Source: JBBTCJ01 sp038043285
GTDB lineage: Bacteria; Planctomycetota; Phycisphaerae; UBA1845
Assembly (NCBI GenBank): GCA_038043285.1
Contig: JBBTCJ010000171.1
Span: forward strand, 1 to 22,837
Length of the DNA: 22,837 nt
Reading direction: 5' to 3'
A program made the translations under genes and the position numbers. Each line of letters begins with the position of its first letter. The first letter of the stretch is position 1. Under the pieces are notes generated by a model that was given only the letters and a program-made list of their open reading frames with translations, was not told the DNA's origin and made no database searches. This document shows positions 1 to 6,126 of the stretch, piece after piece.

Positions 1-1
1 T

Positions 2-82
2 ATGCCACAGGATGCAGCCTTTATCTATCCCCTCGGTGAGAAATCCGGGCTAGGCCGCGCGCCGCGTGGTGATCCCGTATAA
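2..82 (+). CDS. C-terminal tail of an unidentified upstream gene (partial)
   Basis: An open frame enters from the left edge and stops at TAA 80-82. The visible tail reads AFIYPLGEKSGLGRAPRGDPV. The ATG at 2 is probably internal rather than a real start, because the frame is cut by the window edge. I do not recognise the family. A GC-rich hairpin follows nine bases after the stop, which fits the end of a transcription unit. The next open sequence of interest begins at 403. Confidence 0.35.
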   Translation: MPQDAAFIYPLGEKSGLGRAPRGDPV

Positions 83-90
83 ATAACTTC

Positions 91-126
91 GCGCGCGCTC
101 GCTTGGGGGCATTGCAGAGCGCGCGC
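91..126 (+). terminator. GC-rich stem-loop after the first gene fragment
   Basis: A perfect 10-bp stem (91-100 with 117-126, GCGCGCGCTC/GAGCGCGCGC) encloses a 16-nt loop. It lies nine bases past the stop codon at 82. There is no T-run after it, so intrinsic termination is only a possibility. Confidence 0.3.
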
Positions 127-224
127 CCGTGCCGGGGCGGCGAGAAGCGGCATGAACCCACTGCCCTTTGCACGGGGACGGTGGCCAGGGGTGGGGCGAT
201 TGGCGGACAGTGACGTAGGGCGAG

Positions 225-272
225 CTATGCCCGCCGGGCACGCTTTTCGTCGGGCATAGACCGACCTACTCG
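225..272. repeat. Dispersed repeat A, copy 1
   Basis: CTATGCCCG (225-233) pairs perfectly with CGGGCATAG (251-259). The right part (about 244-271) reads TTTTCGTCGGGC..CCGACCTACTCG and recurs with small changes at 2430-2460. Two copies two kb apart, both able to fold, suggest a dispersed intergenic repeat family. Confidence 0.55.
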
Positions 273-279
273 CCTGTGT

Positions 280-309
280 CCCCCCTTTCCCAAGAGGGAC
301 AAAGGGGGG
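280..309. repeat. Dispersed repeat B (C6TTT/AAAG6 hairpin), copy 1
   Basis: CCCCCCTTT (280-288) pairs perfectly with AAAGGGGGG (301-309) across a 12-nt loop that can itself pair CCC with GGG. A related shorter palindrome lies at 470-488 inside the methyltransferase relic. Could act as a terminator, but no T-run follows. Confidence 0.55.
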
Positions 310-469
310 CGAGGCGGTTTTGTCAGCGCATCGCGTTTCGATTCGCAGCGAGGCAAGCCCGCCCGCGTTGACTGTTTCGCCGACGCGCGTTATTCAGCGT
401 AAATGCTGCGGAAACGCTCGATCCCGGATGGCGCAAAACGGCTCGCCAAGCCTGCGGCCAAGCTCGCCT

Positions 470-488
470 CCCCCCTTGCCAAGGGGGG
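470..488. repeat. Dispersed repeat B, copy 2 (perfect palindrome)
   Basis: CCCCCCTTG-C-CAAGGGGGG is a 9-bp perfect palindrome around one central base. It is read through in frame by the methyltransferase relic, encoding ASPLAKGG. It is related to the hairpin at 280-309. Confidence 0.6.
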
Positions 489-672
489 ATCGAGGGTGGT
501 CGCCGCGCCTGCCGCTCGCCCGTCGGCCCTGCTCGACACGCGGATCATCTATTGCGGCGACTGTCTCGACCAGCTTCGCAAGCTGTCCGACGCCTGCGTG
601 GACCTGATCTACATCGACCCGCCGTTCAACTCCAACCGCAACTGCGAGGTCTTCTGGGGCGAGGTGTCGAAG

Positions 673-694
673 CCCCGAGCGCAAGCAAGCGGGG
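673..694. repeat. Short repeat-like insertion in the methyltransferase relic
   Basis: CCCCG (673-677) and CGGGG (690-694) flank AGCGCAAGCAAG. Surrounding residues SKPRAQASGVFLHLEG break the otherwise conserved run between the VFWGE block and the RHASTQAY block, so this looks like inserted sequence. Confidence 0.45.
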
Positions 695-854
695 TATTTC
701 TTCACCTTGAGGGCCGCCACGCCAGCACCCAGGCCTACATCGACTACATGCGGCCGCCCTGGGCACTTTGGGCGAAGACAGCACCCGAGAATGTGTCGCC
801 TGGACTTGATCGGCTACAGTCACCGTACGGGTACTTTGGAAGGAACTCGCCGCT

Positions 855-1832
855 ATGACGAAGAATGCCAACCGGAACGGCACGCAGACTTTTATTTCGG
901 TGCCAATTGCCGACTCGTATGACCCGTCAGCGGAGGTGGTCATTGCGGCGGGTGATTGTCTCGACACGCTCGCGTCGTTCCCCAGCGGTTTCGCCAAGCT
1001 CATCATCACTTCGCCGCCGTACAACATCGGCAAGGAGTACGAGAAGGCCACGCACCTTGAGAGCTATCTACGGGCTCTCGAGCCCATCGTGGATCAGTTG
1101 GTGCGCGTTCTCTCTCGCTCGGGGTCTCTCTGCTGGCAGGTCGGTAACTACGTCGAAGACTCTGAGGTATTCCCGCTTGATATCTTCTACTATCCCCTCT
1201 TCAAGAGGCACGGTCTGAGGCTGCGGAACCGTATCGTCTGGCACTTCGCCCACGGGCTGCACGCGAGCAAGCGGCTGTCCGGGCGGTATGAAACACTTCT
1301 CTGGTTTACCAAGGGGGACGACTACACCTTCAACCTCGACAGCGTACGTGTGCCGTCGAAGTACCCCGGCAAGCGACATTTTAAGGGTGAGAAGTACGGG
1401 CAGCCTTCCTGCAATCCGCTCGGAAAAAATCCATCTGACGTCTGGAAGATTGTCCAGCAAGACTGGGAGTCAGCGTTGTGGGATATCCCAAACGTAAAGG
1501 CGAACCACCCCGAGAAGACCATCCATCCCTGCCAGTTTCCGATTGAGCTCGTCGAGCGTTGCGTGCTCGCGCTCACGGGCGAGGGTGATTGGGTTCTTGA
1601 TCCGTTCTCGGGCGTGGGTTCTGCGATGCTTGCCGCACTCCGAAACAGACGCCGGGCATTGGGGTGTGAGAAGGAACCGGAGTACATCGAGATCGCCCGG
1701 CAACGCATCTCAGACTTCTACTCGGGCTGCCTGAGATACCGCCCGCTGGGTAAGCCTGTGTATCAGCCCACGGGGCGCGAAAAAGTCAGCCAAGTGCCGT
1801 CGGAATGGCTGTTCGCACGGGAAGCCCAATGA
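855..1832 (+). CDS. Type II DNA methyltransferase (beta-type motif order, likely N4-cytosine)
   Basis: 325 residues. The sequence GDCLDTL..IITSPPYNIGKEYE near residues 33-60 carries catalytic motif IV, SPPY. The AdoMet-binding motif DPFSGVGSAML lies near the C-terminus (about residue 250). Motif IV before motif I is the beta-class order. SPPY is common in N4-cytosine enzymes but not diagnostic. The start is supported by GGAAGGA about 10 nt upstream of ATG 855. The gene overlaps the nuclease gene by four bases (ATGA at 1829-1832), so the two are translationally coupled. Its inferred job is to protect the host at the partner nuclease's site, probably a GATC-centred hexamer. No controller-protein gene is seen. 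Sequence specificity cannot be read from this protein alone. Confidence 0.88.
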   Translation: MTKNANRNGTQTFISVPIADSYDPSAEVVIAAGDCLDTLASFPSGFAKLIITSPPYNIGKEYEKATHLESYLRALEPIVDQLVRVLSRSGSLCWQVGNYVEDSEVFPLDIFYYPLFKRHGLRLRNRIVWHFAHGLHASKRLSGRYETLLWFTKGDDYTFNLDSVRVPSKYPGKRHFKGEKYGQPSCNPLGKNPSDVWKIVQQDWESALWDIPNVKANHPEKTIHPCQFPIELVERCVLALTGEGDWVLDPFSGVGSAMLAALRNRRRALGCEKEPEYIEIARQRISDFYSGCLRYRPLGKPVYQPTGREKVSQVPSEWLFAREAQ

Positions 1833-2398
1833 AGATCGCGGGACGCTACTCATTCAACGGAGGGCTGGAAGCTGTTGTCGCACACGACGCCCGTCTGCTG
1901 GCCGAGGTTGAGGCGGCGATCGAGCGCGTAGATTCAACCAAACACAAGCGAAAGAAGAGTAAGGAGAAGACCATGAAGGGTCAGCTCCTTTACAGCCCAG
2001 TGTCGATCAACAAGGACTTCAAGCGTCAGTTTCTTGAACTCGACTGGGTGCCGATTCGTGTCTGTTGCGAGTACTCCACGTTGCACTACGCGAAGGGCTA
2101 TGACCCGAAGCGACTGCGGGGCGGCGCGTTTCGGGAGATGGACTTCGTGAAGGAAGCACTCGGGGTTGAAGTCCAGTTCGGCAAGTACGCTTTCATGGTC
2201 TATAACGTCTGCGCCAAGATGACGATTTTCCGCAATCTAGGCCACATCCAGCGCGGGATAGAGATCGTGCCTGTGAAAGCATTCGCTGACGAAATGTCCA
2301 GCGGCGTGTCGTACTTCGAGCAATTCATTTGGGATCTCGAAACCCGCGGCGTTGCGGACATCGATGTGCCCGTCTTGATTCTTGGAATTGATGCCTGA
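1829..2398 (+). CDS. Type II restriction endonuclease, BglII/BstYI family
   Basis: 189 residues from ATG 1829. This start gives MKIAGRYSFNGG, which lines up with the start of BstYI, and it overlaps the methyltransferase stop. An in-frame ATG at 1805 is less likely. The family is recognised from SKEKTMKGQLLYSPVSIN near residue 46, from DFVKEALGVEVQFGKYAF, and from a tail EMSSGVSYFEQ. The catalytic set is D105, E114 and Q116. Its spacing (nine residues, then two) is that of D84/E93/Q95 in BglII. BglII cuts A^GATCT and BstYI cuts R^GATCY, so a GATC-centred hexamer is the likely target (inference). All catalytic residues are present and the length is typical, so the enzyme looks intact. The methyltransferase directly upstream is the expected partner. 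Confidence 0.88.
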   Translation: MKIAGRYSFNGGLEAVVAHDARLLAEVEAAIERVDSTKHKRKKSKEKTMKGQLLYSPVSINKDFKRQFLELDWVPIRVCCEYSTLHYAKGYDPKRLRGGAFREMDFVKEALGVEVQFGKYAFMVYNVCAKMTIFRNLGHIQRGIEIVPVKAFADEMSSGVSYFEQFIWDLETRGVADIDVPVLILGIDA

Positions 2399-2429
2399 TC
2401 TCAACCCGCAGCATCACATTGAGTCACTT

Positions 2430-2460
2430 TTTTCGTCGGGCCAATGCCCGACCTACTCGG
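2430..2460. repeat. Dispersed repeat A, copy 2 (hairpin between convergent genes)
   Basis: GTCGGGC (2435-2441) and GCCCGAC (2446-2452) form a perfect 7-bp stem with a CAAT loop, preceded by six T on the plus strand. It matches the copy at 244-271. It sits between the converging nuclease and hicA genes and supplies the hicA stop codon. The T-run is on the wrong side of the stem for plus-strand intrinsic termination. Confidence 0.6.
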
Positions 2461-2677
2461 TTTCCAAGAGCCGGCGCGGCAACTGCGGCTGGCGGATGAT
2501 CGACGTGAGCGTCCCGATTCGCAGCTCGGAGTGATCGGGAATGGGAACGGTGATGGTCTTTTCGCCTTCGCGCCGTGGCATCACGACGTGACTTCCACGT
2601 TGGCGGACTTCGGTGAATCCGTTTTCCGCAAGGATGCGGCAGGCCTCTCTACCGGAGAGAATGCGGAGCCTAGCCAA
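2453..2677 (-). CDS. hicA: HicA-type mRNA interferase toxin
   Basis: 74 residues, the usual size for HicA/YcfA double-stranded-RNA-binding-like toxins. Family features are SGREACRILAENGF at the start, the catalytic block RQRGSHVVM with the essential His after Gly-Ser, TVPIPDHSELRIGTL in the middle and SIIRQ near the end. HicA toxins cleave mRNA and are held inactive by HicB. The gene lies downstream of and overlaps hicB by 8 bases (2670-2677), so the two are co-translated. Its stop codon (2453-2455) lies in dispersed repeat A, so the last residues may have been set by repeat insertion. No lesion is visible in the core. Confidence 0.85.
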   Translation of the reverse strand: MARLRILSGREACRILAENGFTEVRQRGSHVVMPRREGEKTITVPIPDHSELRIGTLTSIIRQPQLPRRLLETE

Positions 2678-2897
2678 CCGCCACCTCGATCGGCGTGACG
2701 TAGATTTCGGTGTGCATCCGTTCCTGGACCTCGGTCGGGTCGGCGGTTTCGAAGAAAAGCTCTATCGCCTCGATGAGATTCTTACGAGCGCACTCGATCG
2801 TGTCCCCCTGGCCGGCGATGTCCAACTCGGGGCAGAAGGAGACGTATCCGCTCCCTTCGCGCTCGATGAGGCACGTCAGCCTTCTCATCTGTCTCAT
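2670..2897 (-). CDS. hicB: HicB-type antitoxin
   Basis: About 75 residues from ATG 2897. The sequence MRRLTCLIEREGSGYVSFCPELDIAGQGDT..EA is the partially degraded RNase-H-fold domain typical of HicB, followed by ARKNLIEAIELFFE. It is the short form with no visible C-terminal ribbon-helix-helix or helix-turn-helix, so DNA-binding autoregulation is uncertain. The start at 2897 is preferred because GAGGGA lies about 9 nt upstream. A longer frame to 2933 and a shorter start at 2888 are possible. It overlaps the hicA start, giving the antitoxin-first order. It neutralises HicA in the cytoplasm. Confidence 0.83.
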   Translation of the reverse strand: MRQMRRLTCLIEREGSGYVSFCPELDIAGQGDTIECARKNLIEAIELFFETADPTEVQERMHTEIYVTPIEVAVG

Positions 2898-3097
2898 GTT
2901 TCGGTCCCTCGGCCCGGATTTTCCGCGTTTCAAGCGGCTGCCTCACATCTGCACATCAAACCATTTCGCCGTTCGATTCTCTATCCATGTAGGGAGTGCA
3001 CGGCGCGGCGCCTTCGTGCGCTGCGTCGCACGGCCTCGAATGGGTGGGCGATGCGCACCCAACAACGCCAAGACCGAGACCACGAGGCCGAAAACAA

Positions 3098-4141
3098 TCA
3101 GAACAACGTCGGCTGATCCGCGGCCGGGGCGTCCGGGCGGTTGTTCCAGGGCAGTCCGAGATGTTCGTAGGCGAACTTGGTGGCCTGGCGACCCTGCCTT
3201 GTGCGGATGACGAAGCCGATCTGCAAGAGATACGGCTCGACGACGTCTTCGAGCGTGTCTCGCTCCTGGCCCATGGTGGCCGCGAGGGCCTCAATGCCGG
3301 CGGGCCCGCCGTTGTAGACGCGAATGAGGGATCCGAGAAACGATCGATCCAGCTCATCCAACCCCAACGGGTCGACCTGCTGCACTTCCAGTGCTTCGCA
3401 GACGATGCGCTCGTGGAGCGTGCCGTCGCCGCGAACCTGCGTGTAATCGCGGACGCGCTTGAGCAAGCGGTTGGCCACCCGCGGGGTGCCGCGGCTGCGC
3501 TGGGCGATGATCTCCAACGTCCCGGGCTTGCTGGCCAGCTCGAGCTTGGCGGCGGAGCGGTGCAGGATGGTGGTCAACTCCTCCACGGTGTAGAAGTCGA
3601 GGTGATAGCGATGGCCGAAGCGGTCGCGCATGGCTCCGCTGAGCATGCCCGCCCGCGTGGTCGCTCCGATCAAGGTGAATCGCCGCAACGCGAAATTGAC
3701 CACGCGACCTGAAAGTCCCCCCTCGATGGTGAAGTCGACGCGGAAGTCCTCCATGGCCGGGTAGAGAAACTCCTCGACGATCCTGGGCAGGCGATGCACC
3801 TCGTCGATGAACAGGACGTCGCCGGTTTCGAGGTTGGTGAGCAGGGCCATCAAGTCCGCCTGCTTCGCCAGCGACGGCCCGGAGGTGATCCGCGGCGACT
3901 TGCCGGTCATCTCCTTGGCGATGACGTTGGCCAGCGTGGTCTTCCCCAACCCCGGCGGACCGTCAAGGAGGAGGTGCTCAAGGGGTTCACCGCGCCTCTT
4001 GGCGGCGGCCATGGCGATCTCGAGCTTTTCCAAGACCGCCCGCTGCCCGATCATCTCGGTCAAGCGCTGGGGGCGCAGGGCGACGTCGATGGACTCGTCG
4101 CCCGCGCGCGGTTCGCCGGTCAGGATTCGATCACGGGCCAT
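3098..4141 (-). CDS. ruvB: Holliday junction branch-migration ATPase RuvB
   Basis: 347 residues from ATG 4141 (MARDRILTGEP). An upstream in-frame ATG at 4192 would add 17 residues translated from repeat sequence and is unlikely. The family is clear from ALRPQRLTEMIGQ, Walker A GPPGLGKTT, the Walker B block DEVHRLPRIVEE, GATTRAGML, and the C-terminal winged helix with GPAGIEALAATMGQE and GFVIRTRQGR. RuvB forms hexameric rings that drive branch migration with RuvA during recombination and repair. It lies 122 bp downstream of ruvA on the same strand, so an operon is likely, although an inverted repeat occupies the gap. No ruvC is visible in the window. Confidence 0.97.
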   Translation of the reverse strand: MARDRILTGEPRAGDESIDVALRPQRLTEMIGQRAVLEKLEIAMAAAKRRGEPLEHLLLDGPPGLGKTTLANVIAKEMTGKSPRITSGPSLAKQADLMALLTNLETGDVLFIDEVHRLPRIVEEFLYPAMEDFRVDFTIEGGLSGRVVNFALRRFTLIGATTRAGMLSGAMRDRFGHRYHLDFYTVEELTTILHRSAAKLELASKPGTLEIIAQRSRGTPRVANRLLKRVRDYTQVRGDGTLHERIVCEALEVQQVDPLGLDELDRSFLGSLIRVYNGGPAGIEALAATMGQERDTLEDVVEPYLLQIGFVIRTRQGRQATKFAYEHLGLPWNNRPDAPAADQPTLF

Positions 4142-4161
4142 AGGCGCTACGTTTGATTGGA

Positions 4162-4259
4162 GAATGAAGAGTGCAGAATGGAAAATGTCCACCGCATGAC
4201 GGCGGGCGGACCAACGGCTCAGTTGCCGTTTTTCATTCGCAATTCTTCATTCTTCATTC
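4162..4259. repeat. Imperfect inverted repeat between ruvA and ruvB
   Basis: GAATGAAGAGTGCAGAATGG begins at 4162. Its approximate reverse complement occupies 4229-4259 (TTTTTCATTCGCAATTCTTC and on). The ends GAATGAAG (4162-4169) and CTTCATTC (4252-4259) pair perfectly. A related GAATGCGG-type sequence occurs at 21806-21828. In the ruvAB transcript this would form a long AU-rich hairpin. Confidence 0.6.
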
Positions 4260-4263
4260 AACC

Positions 4264-4893
4264 TTATCCTTCCACCCCGGTCTTGATCCGATAGGCCGCT
4301 CGCACCCATTCGTCCGGCGACTTCATGTCCGGGTGCAACTGCCCGGCCCGCTCCAGCCAGCGCTCCGCGTCCACGCGACCGTCGCCCCAGGCGAGGAGCA
4401 CCCCGAGCGCGTCGCGCTGCGCGGACGATAGCTGAACGACTTTTTCCGGCGCTCCCTCACCGCCCAGCGCGAAGTCGGAGACTTTGCCCCGCAATGTGGC
4501 GACGATCAACTCGGCCGCGCGTGCGCCAATGCCGGGCAGCCGGGCGAGGGCTTTGGCGTCGCCCGATTCGATCCACGAGGCGATCCGCCGGGTCGGCTCG
4601 GCCAGAGCCTTCAAGGCCTTCCTCGGCCCGATGCCCTTGACCTCGATGAAGCGCTCGAAGAACTCGCGGTCCTCGCGGTGCAGGAAGCCCAGCAGCCGCG
4701 GCACGAGGTGTCCGGAAGCATGATTCCCCTCGTAGAACTCGATGGTGTGCAGCGTCACCTGCCGCCCGCGATACCCGGCCAACTCTCCGATCGAGAAACG
4801 CGGCGTCATCACCTCGCGGGCCAGGCCGTCGCGCTCGACGACGATGGCGTCCTCGTACACGTCCACCAGGGTTCCCGTGAATCGAACGATCAT
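4264..4893 (-). CDS. ruvA: Holliday junction DNA-binding protein RuvA
   Basis: 209 residues. MIVRFTGTLVDVYEDAIVVE is the N-terminal OB-fold. Domain II carries the two helix-hairpin-helix motifs, FIEVKGIGPRKALKAL (about residues 81-96) and LARLPGIGARAAELIV (about 116-131). The C-terminal domain III, which contacts RuvB, ends DEWVRAAYRIKTGVEG. RuvA binds four-way junctions and loads RuvB. The domain II/III linker is short. It is the first gene of the ruvA-ruvB pair and diverges from the cupin gene at 5018, so promoters for both should lie between 4894 and 5017. No clear -35/-10 was found. Confidence 0.95.
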   Translation of the reverse strand: MIVRFTGTLVDVYEDAIVVERDGLAREVMTPRFSIGELAGYRGRQVTLHTIEFYEGNHASGHLVPRLLGFLHREDREFFERFIEVKGIGPRKALKALAEPTRRIASWIESGDAKALARLPGIGARAAELIVATLRGKVSDFALGGEGAPEKVVQLSSAQRDALGVLLAWGDGRVDAERWLERAGQLHPDMKSPDEWVRAAYRIKTGVEG

Positions 4894-5017
4894 CGTCCAT
4901 GTCCGCCGCGCGGGGCGCGTCCCCGGGCGATGGAACGCATGATAGACTCCCCACCGCGAGCCGACCAGTCAGCAGGGTTCTTCGCCGCCCGCTGGAAGGG
5001 CCAGGTCGTGCCCCACC

Positions 5018-5734
5018 ATGCCGCAGGTCAGCCAGGTACCCCCGAATGATGCGAGAGAGAGTCGGTTATGTTTGGTGTTTGCGGATGGACAAGGTTGTGC
5101 GTTCGAGATAAGCGAGGACGATAGCGGGAACGGCGTTGACGTTCTCGATGCGTGGTTTCGGATGATGCGTGTGGCGATCAAACGCGCGTTCGAGGCTGCT
5201 GTGGGTGCATCGGTGGTTCGTTGCGGTCGGCTGGGCGTCGGATTGAAGCGGGGAACGGCGAAGGCTATTCACAAGGGTCTTCTGGAAACGCATCCAATTC
5301 GTGTGGAACCGGGTTTTGAAGGCAATCCGGGCGTCGAAGGCGGCGCATGGCGCCCGAACGACGGCAGCGATGACGGCCTGGTGCATATCTGGTTTGCGGC
5401 GGGTACGGAAGACCTTCCGTTGCATGTGCATGAGTTCTCGGATCGTTTGCTCTTGGTGACGTCGGGCGTCGGCTTATTTCACTACCTGCCGGGAAGGGAA
5501 GAGACTCGGGAGCTTCGCTCGGTGGTCGTGGAAGCCGGCGATGCGGTTCTGTTCATGCGAAGAGTCGTTCACACGTTCACGGCACCCCTCGGAGACTTGA
5601 CGCTGCTTTCGTATCACGTGACCTTTTTCGAGTTCGACGACACGCGGCAGTTCACAATCCCGCGACAAACACAGGACCTTCGCTTCGCGTGGTCCCCGGG
5701 ACGGTTGGAACGGTTGGAAGCGATAGCGCGGTGA
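5018..5734 (+). CDS. Cupin-domain protein of unknown function
   Basis: 238 residues as drawn. A cupin barrel lies in the C-terminal half. Motif 1 includes HVHEFSDRLLLVTSG with H136, H138 and the nearby acidic residue 139. Motif 2, GDAVLFMRRVVHTF, carries H185. These are the expected metal ligands. The first roughly 90 residues match nothing I know, and their codon use is less GC-biased than the cupin half. The true start may therefore be downstream, and the ATG at 5018 has only a weak distant AGG as a ribosome site. Enzyme, sugar-binding or regulatory roles are all possible for a single cupin. A hairpin 68 bases after the stop may end the transcript. Confidence 0.6.
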   Translation: MPQVSQVPPNDARESRLCLVFADGQGCAFEISEDDSGNGVDVLDAWFRMMRVAIKRAFEAAVGASVVRCGRLGVGLKRGTAKAIHKGLLETHPIRVEPGFEGNPGVEGGAWRPNDGSDDGLVHIWFAAGTEDLPLHVHEFSDRLLLVTSGVGLFHYLPGREETRELRSVVVEAGDAVLFMRRVVHTFTAPLGDLTLLSYHVTFFEFDDTRQFTIPRQTQDLRFAWSPGRLERLEAIAR

Positions 5735-5801
5735 GGATAGCGATCCGTTGACCGGGGGAAAATGCATCAACCTGCTGGGGGAAATTAGGTGCACTGCCCG
5801 A

Positions 5802-5830
5802 AACGCCGCCGATGAGCCTCGGGCGGCGTT
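5802..5830 (+). terminator. Stem-loop after the cupin gene
   Basis: AACGCCGCC (5802-5810) pairs perfectly with GGCGGCGTT (5822-5830) around an 11-nt loop. No U-run follows, so it is a candidate terminator or mRNA 3'-end structure only. Confidence 0.4.
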
Positions 5831-5958
5831 GCGTTCCGGACTCAGGGCACATCAAGACGCCTTTCAGCCGGAAAACAGCGCGCAAGAAGTGTAAAGGTCG
5901 ATAACTTACCGTGACACGAATGCTGGCCGCGTCGCTTCGTTGATCGAGGAGTTACGGC

Positions 5959-5964
5959 TATAAT
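5959..5964 (+). promoter_or_regulatory. Candidate -10 box (TATAAT) upstream of the Cys-rich secreted protein
   Basis: A consensus TATAAT within GGCTATAATG. The best -35 at normal spacing is the weak CTTCGT (5935-5940). If used, it gives a leader of about 155 nt before ATG 6127. Confidence 0.3.
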
Positions 5965-6126
5965 GTCCGGCATCCAGCCGCAGGCGCTATCGTTCTCGTC
6001 GCAAAACGAAAGCATCGGCGCCTGTTGTGCTAGCTAGGGCACCAGTTCGAAGAGGTGTCAGGAGCGCTATTGCGGAGGCGGAACGGACGGCGATCCGCTG
6101 GTTGGGAACTTCAGGATTTCAGCCGC

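Larger units (their letters stand above)
83..402. other. Intergenic stretch rich in short inverted repeats
   Basis: No convincing gene is seen here. The stretch contains the hairpin at 91-126, an inverted repeat at 225-259, a copy of a dispersed GTCGGG..CCGACCTACTCG element, and a C6/G6 hairpin at 280-309. Short open frames on both strands look like chance reading through GC-rich sequence. Confidence 0.5.
403..858 (+). pseudogene. Truncated DNA methyltransferase relic (N4/N6 class), 5' part only
   Basis: A 151-residue open frame. Residues about 44-73 read LLDTRIIYCGDCLDQL...YIDPPFNSNRN, the start and catalytic motif IV (DPPF) of a large family of site-specific DNA methyltransferases. A second matching block, RHASTQAYIDYMRP, follows. 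Similarity then stops abruptly near base 752, and the rest of the enzyme, including the AdoMet-binding FxGxG motif, is absent. Two short repeats sit inside: the C6TTG palindrome (470-488) near the N-terminus, and a CCCCG..CGGGG element (673-694) between the two conserved blocks. The frame ends in an ATGA overlap with the intact methyltransferase start at 855, so it could still be translated. Catalytic activity is very unlikely. Confidence 0.7.
5735..6126. other. Intergenic region between the cupin gene and the Cys-rich secreted protein
   Basis: No gene is seen. The stretch holds a strong hairpin (5802-5830), a consensus TATAAT (5959-5964) and a structured leader in which AGGCG near 5984 can pair with CGCCT near 6019. 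Confidence 0.5.

Noticed and set aside
466..505. CRISPR repeat suspicion for the C6TTG palindrome
   Set aside because: Only isolated copies with unequal spacing and no spacers between repeats; it behaves like a dispersed palindromic repeat.
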